NCBI RefSeq assembly: GCF_000756385.1
Contig: NZ_JNFC01000021.1
Location: 1-59,995, forward strand
Source of the DNA: Sphingopyxis sp. LC363
Lineage (GTDB): Bacteria > Pseudomonadota > Alphaproteobacteria > Sphingomonadales > Sphingomonadaceae
Reading direction: 5' to 3'
DNA: 59,995 bases
Position 1 is the first letter of the stretch. Each line of letters opens with the position of its first letter. The notes beneath the pieces are model-generated. The model was not told the origin of the DNA and made no database searches. It worked only from the letters and a program-made list of their open reading frames with translations. Both the position numbers and the translations under genes were made by a program. This document shows, in pieces, positions 9,634 to 19,546 of this stretch.

Positions 9634-11946
9634 TCACCCAATCTCACCCCTCAGCTCGTCGATCAAAGCCTTTACCTTGGGCAGGCGCTCTTCCTCTTCG
9701 TCCAATATCGCGTGGAACGCGCGGCGCTTGATCGCTTTCAACTCGTCCGCCGCCAGCGCGCCGTCGCCGGTCACGCTCGACGCAACGATGTCGATGAGCC
9801 GGTCGGCGCCGTGGAGCCGCCCCCACAGATAATCATTCTCGCGGTAGGCGCGGCTGAAGAAGGCGCCGAAGCTGTTGAACTCGACCCCCTTGAGCATCGC
9901 CGCGGCGCCGCCGGTGCGGATCGCGGTCGCGTCCGACGGCGAGATGCGGTCGATCTTGATCGGGTCGAACTCGTCGAACCCCTCCCCTTGCAACAGCGGC
10001 AGGGTCGCGATGTCGTAAAAGGGATAGCCGAGATAGGCGAGCAGCAGCGTCCGCCGGTCATCCTTGGGCAAGAGCGCCAGCGCCTCGGCCATCAGCGCGT
10101 CGGCTTCGGCATCGGCGCCGATCAGGTCGCGCCGTTCGCCGATCGCGTCGATCCACTCGCCCCGTCCGGCTTCGGGCGATATATCGAGATCGGCGAACCA
10201 ATTGTCGCCCTCGCGTTCAAGATAGAGGCCGAGCGCGGTGTAGATGGCATCGCGCATCGCGTCGCACGCCGGATCGCGCGTGTCGCGCTTCGCCTCGACC
10301 ACGCGGTCGAGTTCGCGCGCGAGGAAACGAAGCCGCCGCACGCGAAAGCCGAGGTCGTGGCTGCGAAAGAAAGTGACAGCATCGTCGCTCGCGCCCGACC
10401 CGCGCTTGCCCGAAATGCGGTCGAGCCCGCGCGCGCGGACCTCGTCCCACATCGCGTCGCGCCGGTTGCGGCGATGGATGTCGCCCTCGGCCGGGGCGAG
10501 CCGGTCGACCAGCGTCACCAATTCCTCGACCACCGCCGATAATTTGAGATGACCATAGGGCGCAAAGGCAAAGCCCGCGCGCGCCGCCGCCTGGTCCTGT
10601 GCCTTCGCGCGCCATTTCCGGAGCCGGACGGGCGTCGGCGTGTCGAGGAAAAAGGTCGTACCGAACAGCGCCGCGACCTGTTCCTCGACCTCGACCTTCA
10701 TCGCATCGACGATGCGCTGCATGCGGCGGATCCGCCGCGACATGCCCTCGATCGCCTCGACGTTGTCGCGGATCGGCTGCTCGCGCGGAATCTCCGACAG
10801 CGCGCCGAGGATCGTCGAGAGGAAACCCGGCAGCTTCGGCGCTTCGCCTTCGGCGACCTCGCCCGGCTTGCCGAAGCTGATCGAGCGATAATCGGGCTTG
10901 GGGTCGATATAGACGAAGCGCCGGTCGATCTCGCGCCGCGCCGGCCGCTGCTTGAGCGCGGCGATCGCGGGACGAAAGGGCGCGTTGGCGAGCACCGATC
11001 CGTCGATGAGCACGCGGTCGGCGGGATCGGCCTCGCCGCTCGCCGGAAGCTGCCGAGCGATGAAGGCGTCGCGCCCCGGCCAGTCGATCCCGCGCTTCTC
11101 GAGCACCCGGTCGAGTTCGCGGAGCGTGAAGGGTGGAAAGGCGCCCGGAAAGCTCGCCGTCGCGCGCGCCGCGGCGGTGAGCGCGGGGACATCGTCGAGG
11201 CGCTTTCCGGTGCGGCGGTCCTCGCGGAACCGCATGATCAGCCGGTGCTCCTGCTCGGTGACGCGCGGCGGGCTGTTGAGCGACAAGGGCGCGCTGTGCC
11301 CGGCAAAATCGGTCACCGACACGAACAGGTCGACGGGCTGTCCGGCGGGAACGAGCGGCGGCCCCTTGGGTGCCGCATCCATCGCGTCGAACGCGTCGAG
11401 CAGCAAGTTCGAGAAGATCGCGCCGCCAAAGGGCGGTTCGAACCAGCGCGCGCGCACGAAACGCGACAGCTTGGCGCGCACCTCGTCCTGCGCGGCTTCG
11501 CCCACCGTGCGGTCGATGACGTTGCCGCGCCGTTTCATCGCCCATCCCGCGATCGGCACCGCCCAGAATTTCGTCGCCGCCGACAGCGCGCGCGCGTCGG
11601 GATCGAGCAGCCGGTCGACATCGGCGCCGTCGAGCCACAGCCCGGTGAGCGGATCGAGCGACTGGCCGGTGGCGAGCGCCCGCGCCAGGAAAATGCCGTT
11701 GATCCCGCCCGCGCTCGCTCCGGCGACGATATCGGCAAGGACGCGGAGCTTGACCCCGCTCTTTTCGGCGATGTCCGCGAGCAAGTCGTGATAGACGCCG
11801 CAGGCGCCCGAAGGGGGCGCCTCCTCATGAAAGGCGCGCGACGCTGCCGCAAGCCGCCATATCTCCTTGGTGATGCCGTGCATGTAAACGGCAAGGCTGA
11901 TGCCGCCGTAGCAAATCAGGGCGAAGCGCAGTTCCTTTTCCCGCAT
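9634..11946 (-). CDS. Patatin-like phospholipase-domain protein (large, TIGR03607-like)
   Basis: 770 aa. The patatin catalytic elements are intact near the N-terminus: oxyanion loop GGISLAVYMHG (about residues 14-24), nucleophile elbow VAGASAGGING (GxSxG Ser near residue 97), and the DG dyad in VLIDGSVLANAPF. A long C-terminal half (about 420-770) of mostly helical, Arg/Glu-rich sequence distinguishes it from short patatins and fits the DUF3376-containing group. Acyl hydrolase activity is inferred. No signal peptide is seen, so it is probably cytosolic or membrane-peripheral. It is monocistronic, with the ATG start at 11946. Confidence 0.85.
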   Translation of the reverse strand: MREKELRFALICYGGISLAVYMHGITKEIWRLAAASRAFHEEAPPSGACGVYHDLLADIAEKSGVKLRVLADIVAGASAGGINGIFLARALATGQSLDPLTGLWLDGADVDRLLDPDARALSAATKFWAVPIAGWAMKRRGNVIDRTVGEAAQDEVRAKLSRFVRARWFEPPFGGAIFSNLLLDAFDAMDAAPKGPPLVPAGQPVDLFVSVTDFAGHSAPLSLNSPPRVTEQEHRLIMRFREDRRTGKRLDDVPALTAAARATASFPGAFPPFTLRELDRVLEKRGIDWPGRDAFIARQLPASGEADPADRVLIDGSVLANAPFRPAIAALKQRPARREIDRRFVYIDPKPDYRSISFGKPGEVAEGEAPKLPGFLSTILGALSEIPREQPIRDNVEAIEGMSRRIRRMQRIVDAMKVEVEEQVAALFGTTFFLDTPTPVRLRKWRAKAQDQAAARAGFAFAPYGHLKLSAVVEELVTLVDRLAPAEGDIHRRNRRDAMWDEVRARGLDRISGKRGSGASDDAVTFFRSHDLGFRVRRLRFLARELDRVVEAKRDTRDPACDAMRDAIYTALGLYLEREGDNWFADLDISPEAGRGEWIDAIGERRDLIGADAEADALMAEALALLPKDDRRTLLLAYLGYPFYDIATLPLLQGEGFDEFDPIKIDRISPSDATAIRTGGAAAMLKGVEFNSFGAFFSRAYRENDYLWGRLHGADRLIDIVASSVTGDGALAADELKAIKRRAFHAILDEEEERLPKVKALIDELRGEIG

Positions 11947-12003
11947 GAGCCGGGTGATAGCGGGGTTTGATGCGCCGCGTCACCCCTCGGGGTGATCAGG
12001 CGA

Positions 12004-12134
12004 TCCTCCCTGGCTGCAGGCATGGGGAGGTGGCAACGGCACAGCCGCTGACGGAGGGACCAATGGCGCACCGTCGCGGCCCCTTCCACCGCCTTCGGCG
12101 GTCCCCACCCCACGGCTTCGCCGCAGGGAGGATC
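12004..12134. repeat. GGGGAGG-type palindromic repeat region
   Basis: Starts with ATCCTCCCTGGCTGCAGGCATGGGGAGGTGG and ends with the inverted CCCCACGGCTTCGCCGCAGGGAGGATC, with GACGGAGGG and GCCTTCGGCGG words in between. Related blocks lie at 20609-20834, 43803-43993, 47735-47870 and 50869-50900. It fills the 286-base gap before the TonB receptor. Confidence 0.7.
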
Positions 12135-12185
12135 CTGAGCAAATAACCAACCCCCGCTTGCCCGCCCCCACCAAAATCGCTTGCT

Positions 12186-12204
12186 TTTGAGAATGTGTCG
12201 CACT
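12186..12204 (+). promoter_or_regulatory. Possible Fur-type operator before TonB receptor
   Basis: TTTGAGAATGTGTCGCACT is an AT-richer, partly symmetrical stretch 29 bases before the receptor start. Its left half TTGAGAATG resembles alphaproteobacterial Fur half-sites; the right half is poor. Iron control of a TonB receptor would be expected. Confidence 0.35.
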
Positions 12205-12232
12205 AGCGGGCGCTCCGAAACAGGAGTTCATG

Positions 12233-14437
12233 ATGAATCGCAAATTCGCTCTCGCCGCGCTTGCCTGCACGGCGCTTTCCTCGACCGCCTTCGCGCAGGA
12301 CGCCGCGCCCGCCGACACGGCCGGGAGCGAAGACGCGATCGTCGTCACCGCCGCGCGCACGATCCTGCCGCCGAACGCGCTGCCGCTGACGATCGAGGTG
12401 ATCGACAAGGAGACGCTCGACCAGCAGATCGCGATTTCGGGTTCGGTGACCGATGCGGTCGCAACGCTGACTCCCAGCTTCTCGCCGACGCGTCAGAAAC
12501 TGTCGGGCGCGGGCGAGACACTGCGCGGTCGTTCGCCGCTCTATGCGATCAACGGCATCCCGCAGTCGACCCCGCTGCGCGACGGCAGCCGCGACGGTTT
12601 CACCATCGACGGCTTCTTCGTCGATCGGGTCGAAGTCCTCTTCGGATCGAACGCGTTGCAGGGGATCGGCGGCACCGGCGGCATCGTCAACCAGGTCACC
12701 GTCGGCGCGCCGACCGAAGAGGGCGTATCGGGCCGCGCGCTGCTGCAGGCGACGGCCGACAATGAATTTTCGGACGCCGGCATGGGCGGCAAGGCCGCGG
12801 GCCTGATCCAGTACAAGGCCGGACGCTTCGACGCCTCGGTCGGCGCGGCCTATGAGCTGCGCGGCCTGTTCCGCGACGGCGAGGGCCGGCCGGTCGGCAT
12901 CAACCTGACGCAGGGCGAGACGATGGATTCGAAGGCGCTCTCGCTCTTTGGCCGCTTCGGCTATGCGGTGACCGACACGATGCGGCTCGACCTGATCGCG
13001 AGCCGTTTCGAGCTCGAGGGCGACGGCGATTATGCCCCCGTCGCGGGCAACAAGGCGGCCGGCCTGCCGACAAGTGCCGAACCCGGCACACCGCCGGGCG
13101 TTCCGGCGACCAATCGGACCGAAAGCGTCGCGTTGTCGCTGACCGACACCGACCTTGGCGGCGGTAATTTCGTCAGCCAGATCTTCTGGAACCGCAGCCG
13201 CGACACCTTCGGCGGCGAACCCAATCCGATCGCCAGTTTCCAGGACCCCGCGATCGCGCCGGTCGGCACATTGCTCGACCAGTCGCAGAATCGCAGTCGC
13301 AAATTCGGCGGCAAGATTAGCTATGAGCGCGCGGTCCCGGGCTTCGAGGCGCTGACGCTCGTCGCCGGCTTCGACGCGCTGTGGGACGAAACCGAACAGC
13401 GGTTGATCGCGACCGGTCGCGCGTGGGTTCCGCCGACGAAATTCCGCAGCTTCGCGCCCTTCGGCCAAGCCAATCTGAAGCTCGCGGACGGCCTCGTGCG
13501 CCTCGCGGGCGGTGCGCGCTACGAGAATGTGAAGATCAAGATCGACGATTATCGCACGCTGGCGGCAACCACCTTTGTCGCCTGCCCCGCGCCGCCGGCG
13601 GTGCCGACGCGGCCGTGCGGGCTCGCCTCCTATGGCGGCGTCGCCGTCGCGGGCGGCAGCCCCTCGTTCGACGATGTGCTGCTGAACGGCGGCGCGATCG
13701 TCGAGCCGGTCAAGGGCATCCGCGTCTACGCAAGCTATGCCGAAGGCTATACCGCGCCCGACGTCGGCCGCATCACGCGCGCAGTGAAGGCGACCGGCGT
13801 CGACATCGACGATTTCCTGAACATTCGTCCGATCGTTTCGAACAATCGCGAGATCGGGGTCGAGGTGAAGCGCGGCCCGCTCGACGCCAGCGCGACCTAT
13901 TTCTGGTCGACGAGCAAGGAAGGCCAGCTGCTGATCGCGCGGCCCGACGGGATTTTCGACGTCGTCCGCCAGCGCGTCGAGATCGAGGGGATCGAAATCA
14001 ACCTCGCGGTCAGAATGCCGATCGACGGGCTGACGCTGTCGGCGGGTTATGCGCATCTGAACGGCCGGTTCGACGATGACGAGGACGGCACCGTCGATAC
14101 CGACCTCGACGGCGCGAACATCTCGCCCGACCGGCTCAACCTCGCCGCAGCCTATGCCGGCGGCCCGGTCTCGGCGCGGGTGCAGACGCAATTCTACCTC
14201 GCACGCACCTTCCGCGGCGCCGGGCGCGACCCGCGCAACGACTTCGGAGGCTATAATCTCACCGACGCCATCGTCCGCTATCAGACGAGCCTCGGCGGCG
14301 TGAGCCTCGCGGTGCAGAATCTGTTCGACAAGCAATATATCAGCTACGCGAGCGACACCCAGCGGCCGACCGACAATTTCTTCAATTTCGCCGGACGCGG
14401 GCGCACCTTCACGCTCGGCTGGGATTACCGCTTCTGA
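12233..14437 (+). CDS. TonB-dependent siderophore-type outer membrane receptor
   Basis: 734-aa outer membrane transporter. The signal peptide is about residues 1-21 (ending AFAQ), followed by a TonB-box-like AIVVTAAR. The plug domain runs from about residue 45 to 165 and includes the siderophore-receptor signature of SVTDAVATL and GFFVDRVEVLFGSNALQG. A 22-strand-type barrel follows, ending in the C-terminal aromatic TLGWDYRF. The second of two tandem ATGs (12233) is preferred because AGGAG lies six bases before it. The stop overlaps the next gene by one base. Pairing with a PepSY protein suggests ferric-siderophore uptake with reduction; the ligand is unknown. Confidence 0.9.
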   Translation: MNRKFALAALACTALSSTAFAQDAAPADTAGSEDAIVVTAARTILPPNALPLTIEVIDKETLDQQIAISGSVTDAVATLTPSFSPTRQKLSGAGETLRGRSPLYAINGIPQSTPLRDGSRDGFTIDGFFVDRVEVLFGSNALQGIGGTGGIVNQVTVGAPTEEGVSGRALLQATADNEFSDAGMGGKAAGLIQYKAGRFDASVGAAYELRGLFRDGEGRPVGINLTQGETMDSKALSLFGRFGYAVTDTMRLDLIASRFELEGDGDYAPVAGNKAAGLPTSAEPGTPPGVPATNRTESVALSLTDTDLGGGNFVSQIFWNRSRDTFGGEPNPIASFQDPAIAPVGTLLDQSQNRSRKFGGKISYERAVPGFEALTLVAGFDALWDETEQRLIATGRAWVPPTKFRSFAPFGQANLKLADGLVRLAGGARYENVKIKIDDYRTLAATTFVACPAPPAVPTRPCGLASYGGVAVAGGSPSFDDVLLNGGAIVEPVKGIRVYASYAEGYTAPDVGRITRAVKATGVDIDDFLNIRPIVSNNREIGVEVKRGPLDASATYFWSTSKEGQLLIARPDGIFDVVRQRVEIEGIEINLAVRMPIDGLTLSAGYAHLNGRFDDDEDGTVDTDLDGANISPDRLNLAAAYAGGPVSARVQTQFYLARTFRGAGRDPRNDFGGYNLTDAIVRYQTSLGGVSLAVQNLFDKQYISYASDTQRPTDNFFNFAGRGRTFTLGWDYRF

Positions 14438-15528
14438 TGATGAAACTGCTCGACACGCTGCATCGCTGGACGGGGGGCCTGATCGGCCTCGTGCTCGCGC
14501 TGCTCGGCCTGTCGGGCACGATCCTGCTCTACGAGCATCTGTGGATCGGCGTGCCGGGGACGGGCGATCCGCTGCGCGGCGACCTTGCTACGGTCGCGGC
14601 GGCCACCGAAAAGCTGATGGCGATGCCGGGCGCGCAGGGCATCATCTATGCCGACGAGCGCTTCGGATTGCATCAATTGCGTTTCGAGGAAGGCGCGGGC
14701 GCCTACGCGCGCCAGTCGGGCGAAATCGCGGCGCGCTGGGCGAGCCAGTGGGAACGCCCCGAGCTCTGGATCTTCGATTTCCACCACCATCTGTTCGCAG
14801 GCGACAATGGCGAATGGGTGATCGGCATCGCGGGACTGGCCGGGCTCTTCTTCGTGATCAGCGGCGCGATCCTGTGGTGGCGCACGCGGGGGACCTTCCA
14901 GCTCCGCCTATGGCCCAAGCGGATGAGCCGCCCCGCGGTCGTGATGCACCACCGCGACCTCGGCATCATCGTCGCGCCCTTGTTGCTGATCTCGATCGTC
15001 ACCGGCACGATGATGATTTTCCGCCCGTTCGCGATGGTGATGATCGCGCCCTTCGGCTCGCCCGCCGCGGCCGCGAAGGCCATGGAGCCGCCGAAATATG
15101 AAAGCGGCCCGCTCGCCGAAAAGCCCGACTACACGGCCATGCTGACCGAAGCGCGCCGCCGTTTCCCCGACGCCGAGTTCCGGATCCTCAGCCTGCCGCG
15201 CAAGGCGGGCGACCCGATCGGCCTGCGCATGAAGCAGCCCGCCGAATGGCTGCCCAACGGGCGCACGACGCTCGCCTTCGACGCCGCGACGGGCAAGATG
15301 CTGGGCGCGCGCGACGCGCTCGCGCTGCCGAGCGGCGCGCAGGCATTCAACAAGGCCTTCCCCATCCACGCCTCGAAGGTCGGCGGCTGGATGTGGCGCA
15401 TCATCTTGACGATCTCGGGCGTATCGCTGACGCTGCTCGGCAGCCTTGCGGTGTGGACCTTCTGGTTCAGGCGGCCGAAGCCCGCGAAGCGGACGGCGAA
15501 GAAGAAGACGGTACTGGCTTCGACATAA
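14437..15528 (+). CDS. PepSY-associated transmembrane protein
   Basis: 363-aa inner membrane protein of the PepSY_TM type. Helices lie at about residues 10-32 (with HRWTGG), 125-150 (GIAGLAGLFFVISGAILWW), 175-200 and 320-345. Conserved His residues sit near the helices (HHHLF, VMHHRDLG), with a PepSY-like periplasmic region between. Members next to siderophore receptors are proposed ferric-siderophore reductases or transport partners. The ATG at 14437 overlaps the receptor stop, so the two genes form one operon. The basic C-terminal tail is cytoplasmic. Confidence 0.88.
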   Translation: MMKLLDTLHRWTGGLIGLVLALLGLSGTILLYEHLWIGVPGTGDPLRGDLATVAAATEKLMAMPGAQGIIYADERFGLHQLRFEEGAGAYARQSGEIAARWASQWERPELWIFDFHHHLFAGDNGEWVIGIAGLAGLFFVISGAILWWRTRGTFQLRLWPKRMSRPAVVMHHRDLGIIVAPLLLISIVTGTMMIFRPFAMVMIAPFGSPAAAAKAMEPPKYESGPLAEKPDYTAMLTEARRRFPDAEFRILSLPRKAGDPIGLRMKQPAEWLPNGRTTLAFDAATGKMLGARDALALPSGAQAFNKAFPIHASKVGGWMWRIILTISGVSLTLLGSLAVWTFWFRRPKPAKRTAKKKTVLAST

Positions 15529-15585
15529 GCCCGAAGGCGCCCTCACGTTGCGGGGGAATGATGTCCGAAGCCGGCCGATAGCCGT

Positions 15586-16611
15586 TCAGAATTGATACGC
15601 GAGCCCCCCACCGAAGAGCCACTGGTCGGCGCTGCCGACGTCCGCCACGATCGGCGATTTCGCGAAGCGCGAGGCGATGCGGCCATATTGCGCACCGCCG
15701 ATCAGCGTGAACCCCTTTCGCAAATCGCCCGACAGCGAATAGGCGCCCGCGATGCCGAGCGTATATTTGCCCGCGGTCGCCTTGCGCCCCGCGCCGTCAT
15801 AGACGGGAAGCCCGCTCGCGGCGCTGTCTTCGGCGTCGATGTCGTAATAATAGCGGCCGAAGCCCTTGCCATAGAAATTCACCGACGCCGAAACGCCGAT
15901 ATAGGCGCGTTTCGACAGCGGCGTGCCGTAATCGATCGTCGGCGAGGCGGTCCAGCTGCCGTGGCGCCCCGAAACATCCTTCGACGCCGACATGCGGAAA
16001 CCGATCTGGTCATATTTGCTGGTGAGCACGCCGGTCTGGGTAACCCCGGCGAACAGCCCGAGTTCGACCGCGACCTTGCGCTTGCCGAGCGCCGCGACCT
16101 GCGGATCGTCGATCTTGCCGCTACGGTCGCCGCGCAGGCTGATCGTCGGGCCGAATTTGAAATCGGTCTTTTGCCCCCGCCGCTGGCGGATCAGGTCGAC
16201 CACGAGATTGGTGCCGCGCGTCGAAAAGGAAAAGCCGCTTACCCGCCCGCGAAAATAAAAGGCGGGCAAGGTGCGGCGATCGTCCGAGCCACTATATTTC
16301 GGCGTGTTCAAAACGCCCACGGCGACCGCGAAATAGTCGCGCGACCATTTGCGTTCGGGGTCGTCGTCCTGCGGCCGCGCGGGGGGCAGCAGGATATTCT
16401 CGTCGATCTCGGTGTTCTGGAAATAGGCCGCCTGTTCGTCCTCGCCGGTGGCGAGCGTCGTGTCGGCGCTGGCCGGCAGGTCATAGGGAAGCGCGGCATC
16501 CTCGGCGGCGGCGGGCGCGGCTAAACCGGCGAGGATAAAGACAGCAAGCGGAGGGAGCGATCGGGCCGGACGGGCCAAGCGGAACAACACGGTCAAATTG
16601 GGCATAAACAT
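15586..16611 (-). CDS. MipA/OmpV family outer membrane protein
   Basis: 341 aa. A long N-terminal signal sequence (about 1-37, ending APAAAED) precedes a MipA/OmpV beta-barrel with VGVLNTPKYSGSDDRR and YFRGRVSGFSFS near the first strands, ending in the typical C-terminal FGGGLAYQF. MipA binds murein hydrolase complexes in E. coli; many homologues are envelope-stress or antibiotic-uptake porins, so the specific role is open. Two ATGs (16611 and 16605) are possible starts. It is monocistronic and convergent with the PepSY gene. Confidence 0.87.
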   Translation of the reverse strand: MFMPNLTVLFRLARPARSLPPLAVFILAGLAAPAAAEDAALPYDLPASADTTLATGEDEQAAYFQNTEIDENILLPPARPQDDDPERKWSRDYFAVAVGVLNTPKYSGSDDRRTLPAFYFRGRVSGFSFSTRGTNLVVDLIRQRRGQKTDFKFGPTISLRGDRSGKIDDPQVAALGKRKVAVELGLFAGVTQTGVLTSKYDQIGFRMSASKDVSGRHGSWTASPTIDYGTPLSKRAYIGVSASVNFYGKGFGRYYYDIDAEDSAASGLPVYDGAGRKATAGKYTLGIAGAYSLSGDLRKGFTLIGGAQYGRIASRFAKSPIVADVGSADQWLFGGGLAYQF

Positions 16612-16750
16612 CCGCCTATATTTTCTTGTCTATACCCCTCTTTACGGGGGTGTAAGTAAATGACGCGCCTTTGCAACGGCTTCGTCTTGCGGAGGGACGC
16701 ATTTCGCCGCATGTGGCTTTCATGTCACGACGCTCCTTCGCCGCTTTCAT

Positions 16751-17026
16751 ATGCGCCCGCAGCGCCATTGGTTCCCTTGGGCGCGCCCGGGTTTCGTGCG
16801 CATGAGCCGGATTCCGCGCCTGATCGGCTATGGCTTCATGGCAGCGGCGGCGCTGCTGGCGGCGGTGATGAAGAAGGAGGGGGTCGAGACGATCGGGCCG
16901 CTGCCCGCCGTCGCGGTCGCGCTGTTTCTCGGCATGGTCGGGGTGATGCTGGTGTTCACCGACCTGATGGTGCGCGGACTCTATGCGCAGGTCGATGCCG
17001 CCAAACGGCGCGAGGAAGGCGATTGA
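16751..17026 (+). CDS. Small two-helix membrane protein, unknown function
   Basis: 91 aa at most; the more conservative start is the ATG at 16802 (MSRIPRLIGYGF), giving 74 aa. Two hydrophobic helices (about residues 25-42 and 50-70 of the long form) are followed by a charged tail, AKRREEGD. Nothing identifies a function. It lies alone, 163 bases upstream of dxs on the same strand, separated by palindromic repeats. Confidence 0.6.
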   Translation: MRPQRHWFPWARPGFVRMSRIPRLIGYGFMAAAALLAAVMKKEGVETIGPLPAVAVALFLGMVGVMLVFTDLMVRGLYAQVDAAKRREEGD

Positions 17027-17030
17027 CCCC

Positions 17031-17137
17031 CCTCCACTTGCGGGAGGGGTCGGGGCTTGTCGCATCGCTACCCCTCCCCGCTGCGACTAGCGAGCAAGCT
17101 CGCAAGTCTCGCTGCCGCTCCCGCAGGCGGGAGGGGA
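17031..17137. repeat. GGGAGGGG palindromic repeat cluster before dxs
   Basis: CCCTCCACTTGCGGGAGGGG (17031-17050), CTACCCCTCCCCGCTGCGACT, GCGAGCAAGCTCGC (about 17090-17103) and CTCCCGCAGGCGGGAGGGG (about 17119-17137) form nested hairpins. This is the same general class as the repeats near 9484 and 5015. Confidence 0.65.
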
Positions 17138-17189
17138 TAAGATTGGCTTTTCGTTCGACACTCTCAGCGGTACCCTTTATGACGGCGCG

Positions 17190-19118
17190 ATGACCGACCG
17201 TCCGCATACGCCGCTGCTCGACACGGTGGATGTCCCCGCCGACCTCCGCAAGCTGAAGCCCGAAGACCTCCGCCAGTTCGCCGACGAGCTGCGCGCCGAG
17301 ATGATCTCGGCGGTCGGCACGACGGGCGGGCACCTTGGCTCGGGGCTCGGCGTCGTCGAGCTGACGACCGCGCTCCATTATGTGTTCGACACGCCGCGCG
17401 ACAAGATCGTGTGGGATGTCGGCCACCAATGCTATCCGCACAAGATCATCACCGGGCGCCGCGACCGCATCCGGACATTGCGGACCGGCGGCGGGCTGTC
17501 GGGTTTCACCAAGCGCAGCGAAAGCGAATATGATCCGTTCGGCGCGGCGCACAGCTCGACCTCGATCAGCGCAGCATTGGGCTTCGCGGTCGCCAACAAG
17601 CTGACCGGCGCCCCCGGGCGCGCGATCGCGGTGATCGGCGACGGGTCGATGTCGGCGGGCATGGCCTATGAGGCGATGAACAATGCCAAGCAGGCGGGCA
17701 ACCGGCTGATCGTCATCCTGAACGACAATGACATGTCGATCGCGCCGCCCGTTGGAGGACTCTCGGCCTATCTGGCGAAGCTGGTGTCGTCGCGGCCCTT
17801 CGTCGAGCTGCGCGAGATCGCGCGGCGCTTTGCGCGCAAACTGCCCGAGCCGCTGCACAAGGCGGCGAAAAAGACCGACGAGTTCGCGCGCGGCATGGCG
17901 ATGGGCGGCACGCTCTTCGAGGAGCTCGGCTTTTATTATGTCGGTCCGATCGACGGGCATAATCTCGAGCATCTGATCCCCGTGCTCGAAAATGTCCGCG
18001 ACAGCGAACATGGCCCGGTGCTGATCCACGCGGTGACCAAGAAGGGCAAGGGCTATGCCCCCGCCGAGGCCGCCGCCGACAAATATCATGGCGTCCAGAA
18101 ATTCGACGTGATCACCGGCGAGCAGGCGAAGGCGCCGCCGGGGCCGCCCGCCTATCAGAATGTCTTCGGCGAAACGCTCGCCAAGCTCGCCGAGAGCGAC
18201 AAGCGCATCGTCGCGATTACCGCGGCGATGCCTTCGGGGACCGGCGTCGACAAATTCGCGAAGGCGCATCCCGAGCGCAGCTTCGACGTCGGCATCGCCG
18301 AACAGCATGCGGTGACCTTCGCCGCGGGGCTCGCGGCGCAGGGGATGCGTCCGTTCGCGGCGATTTATTCGACCTTCCTCCAGCGCGCCTATGATCAGGT
18401 CGTGCATGATGTGGCGATCCAGAATCTGCCGGTGCGCTTCGCGATCGACCGCGCGGGACTCGTCGGCGCCGACGGCTCGACGCACGCGGGCTCGTTCGAC
18501 GTCACTTATCTGGCGACGCTTCCGAACATGGTGGTGATGGCGGCGGCCGACGAGGCCGAGCTGGTCCATATGACCTATACCGCGGCCGAATATGACGCCG
18601 GCCCGATCGCCTTCCGCTATCCGCGCGGCAACGGCACGGGCGTGGCGCTGCCCGAGGTTCCCGAGAAGCTCGAAATCGGCAAGGGGCGCGTCGTGCGCGG
18701 CGGCAAGACCGTCGCGATCTTCTCGCTCGGCACCCGGCTCGCCGAGGCGCTGAAAGCCGCCGACACGCTCGAAGCGCGGGGTCTGTCGACGAGCGTGATC
18801 GACCTGCGCTTCGCGAAGCCGCTCGACGAGGAGCTGATCCGCAAGACGCTCGCCGCCCATGAGGTTTGCGTGACGATCGAGGAAGGCAGCATCGGCGGGC
18901 TCGGCGCGCATGTGCTGACGCTCGCGAGCGACGAGGGACTGATCGACGCGGGGCTGAAGCTGCGCACGATGCGCCTGCCCGACGTGTTTCAGGATCAGGA
19001 CAAGCCCGAGCTGCAATATGACGCGGCGGGGCTCAACGCGCCGCAGATCGTCGACACGGTGCTGAAGGCGCTGCGCCACAACAGCGCCGGTGTCGAAGAG
19101 GCGGGCGCGCGGGCTTGA
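17190..19118 (+). CDS. dxs: 1-deoxy-D-xylulose-5-phosphate synthase
   Basis: 642 aa, complete Dxs. It condenses pyruvate and glyceraldehyde-3-phosphate with thiamine diphosphate as cofactor, the first step of the non-mevalonate isoprenoid pathway. The N-terminal domain has [14 protein letters not shown] and the ThDP motif [17 protein letters not shown] (about residues 150-166). The central domain has [18 protein letters not shown], and the C-terminal transketolase-like domain has [12 protein letters not shown]. The start ATG 17190 gives the usual N-terminus. The stop overlaps a TTG start of the next gene by four bases, so two downstream unknown genes are probably translationally coupled to dxs. 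Confidence 0.97.
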   Translation: MTDRPHTPLLDTVDVPADLRKLKPEDLRQFADELRAEMISAVGTTGGHLGSGLGVVELTTALHYVFDTPRDKIVWDVGHQCYPHKIITGRRDRIRTLRTGGGLSGFTKRSESEYDPFGAAHSSTSISAALGFAVANKLTGAPGRAIAVIGDGSMSAGMAYEAMNNAKQAGNRLIVILNDNDMSIAPPVGGLSAYLAKLVSSRPFVELREIARRFARKLPEPLHKAAKKTDEFARGMAMGGTLFEELGFYYVGPIDGHNLEHLIPVLENVRDSEHGPVLIHAVTKKGKGYAPAEAAADKYHGVQKFDVITGEQAKAPPGPPAYQNVFGETLAKLAESDKRIVAITAAMPSGTGVDKFAKAHPERSFDVGIAEQHAVTFAAGLAAQGMRPFAAIYSTFLQRAYDQVVHDVAIQNLPVRFAIDRAGLVGADGSTHAGSFDVTYLATLPNMVVMAAADEAELVHMTYTAAEYDAGPIAFRYPRGNGTGVALPEVPEKLEIGKGRVVRGGKTVAIFSLGTRLAEALKAADTLEARGLSTSVIDLRFAKPLDEELIRKTLAAHEVCVTIEEGSIGGLGAHVLTLASDEGLIDAGLKLRTMRLPDVFQDQDKPELQYDAAGLNAPQIVDTVLKALRHNSAGVEEAGARA

Positions 19119-19546
19119 ACGGCTGGTGGTTCGCCGCCGGTTGCGTCGGGCTATATCCGCTGCTGTGGGCATTCACGGCCCGAAAATGGAAACGACATGC
19201 GGTTGCGCTGGCGGCTCGGCGCGAGAATGTCGGGCGCGAGCAGTTCCTTGCCATGCTGGCCGGCGATTGCGAGCGCGACGTAGCGGAGTTTCTCTGGGAC
19301 GAGTGGCTGTCCGAATGGTCCTATTGGCAGGATGGCCTGACCCCGCATCCCGACGACGATTTCCTGAAGGACCTGCCGATCGACGATGAGGGGCCGCAGG
19401 ACTGGCTCGAGCATTATTGCGACGGCCGGGGGCTCGAATGGCGGCGCTGGACGAATTGGGACCAGAGCCAGCCGACGACGGTCCGTAATTTCGCGCGCTG
19501 GCTTTCCAATGGGCCGGCGTCGCCAGTCGCGGACGTCGCCGCATGA
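19115..19546 (+). CDS. Unknown protein coupled to dxs, N-terminal membrane anchor
   Basis: 143 aa, not recognised. A short hydrophobic N-terminus (about residues 3-20, [18 protein letters not shown]) is followed by a basic stretch. The body is acidic and Trp-rich ([31 protein letters not shown]), suggesting a soluble domain on the cytoplasmic side of a single anchor. The TTG start overlaps the dxs stop (TTGA) and the stop overlaps the next ATG (ATGA). The coding-like overlaps on both sides are the main reason to accept it as a gene. Confidence 0.65.
   Translation: MNGWWFAAGCVGLYPLLWAFTARKWKRHAVALAARRENVGREQFLAMLAGDCERDVAEFLWDEWLSEWSYWQDGLTPHPDDDFLKDLPIDDEGPQDWLEHYCDGRGLEWRRWTNWDQSQPTTVRNFARWLSNGPASPVADVAA

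Noticed and set aside
12186..12204. A firm Fur-box call before the TonB receptor
   Set aside because: Only one half-site is convincing, so it is kept as a low-confidence feature rather than a finding.
16956..19172. 738-aa reverse-strand open frame opposite dxs
   Set aside because: It is a shadow caused by high GC codon bias: Arg/Asp/His/Ala-rich, no domain, and dxs on the other strand is certain. The same holds for long antisense frames opposite dnaK (6202-8016), the TonB receptor (12203-14335), ileS (22173-23975) and the patatin gene (10549-11970).
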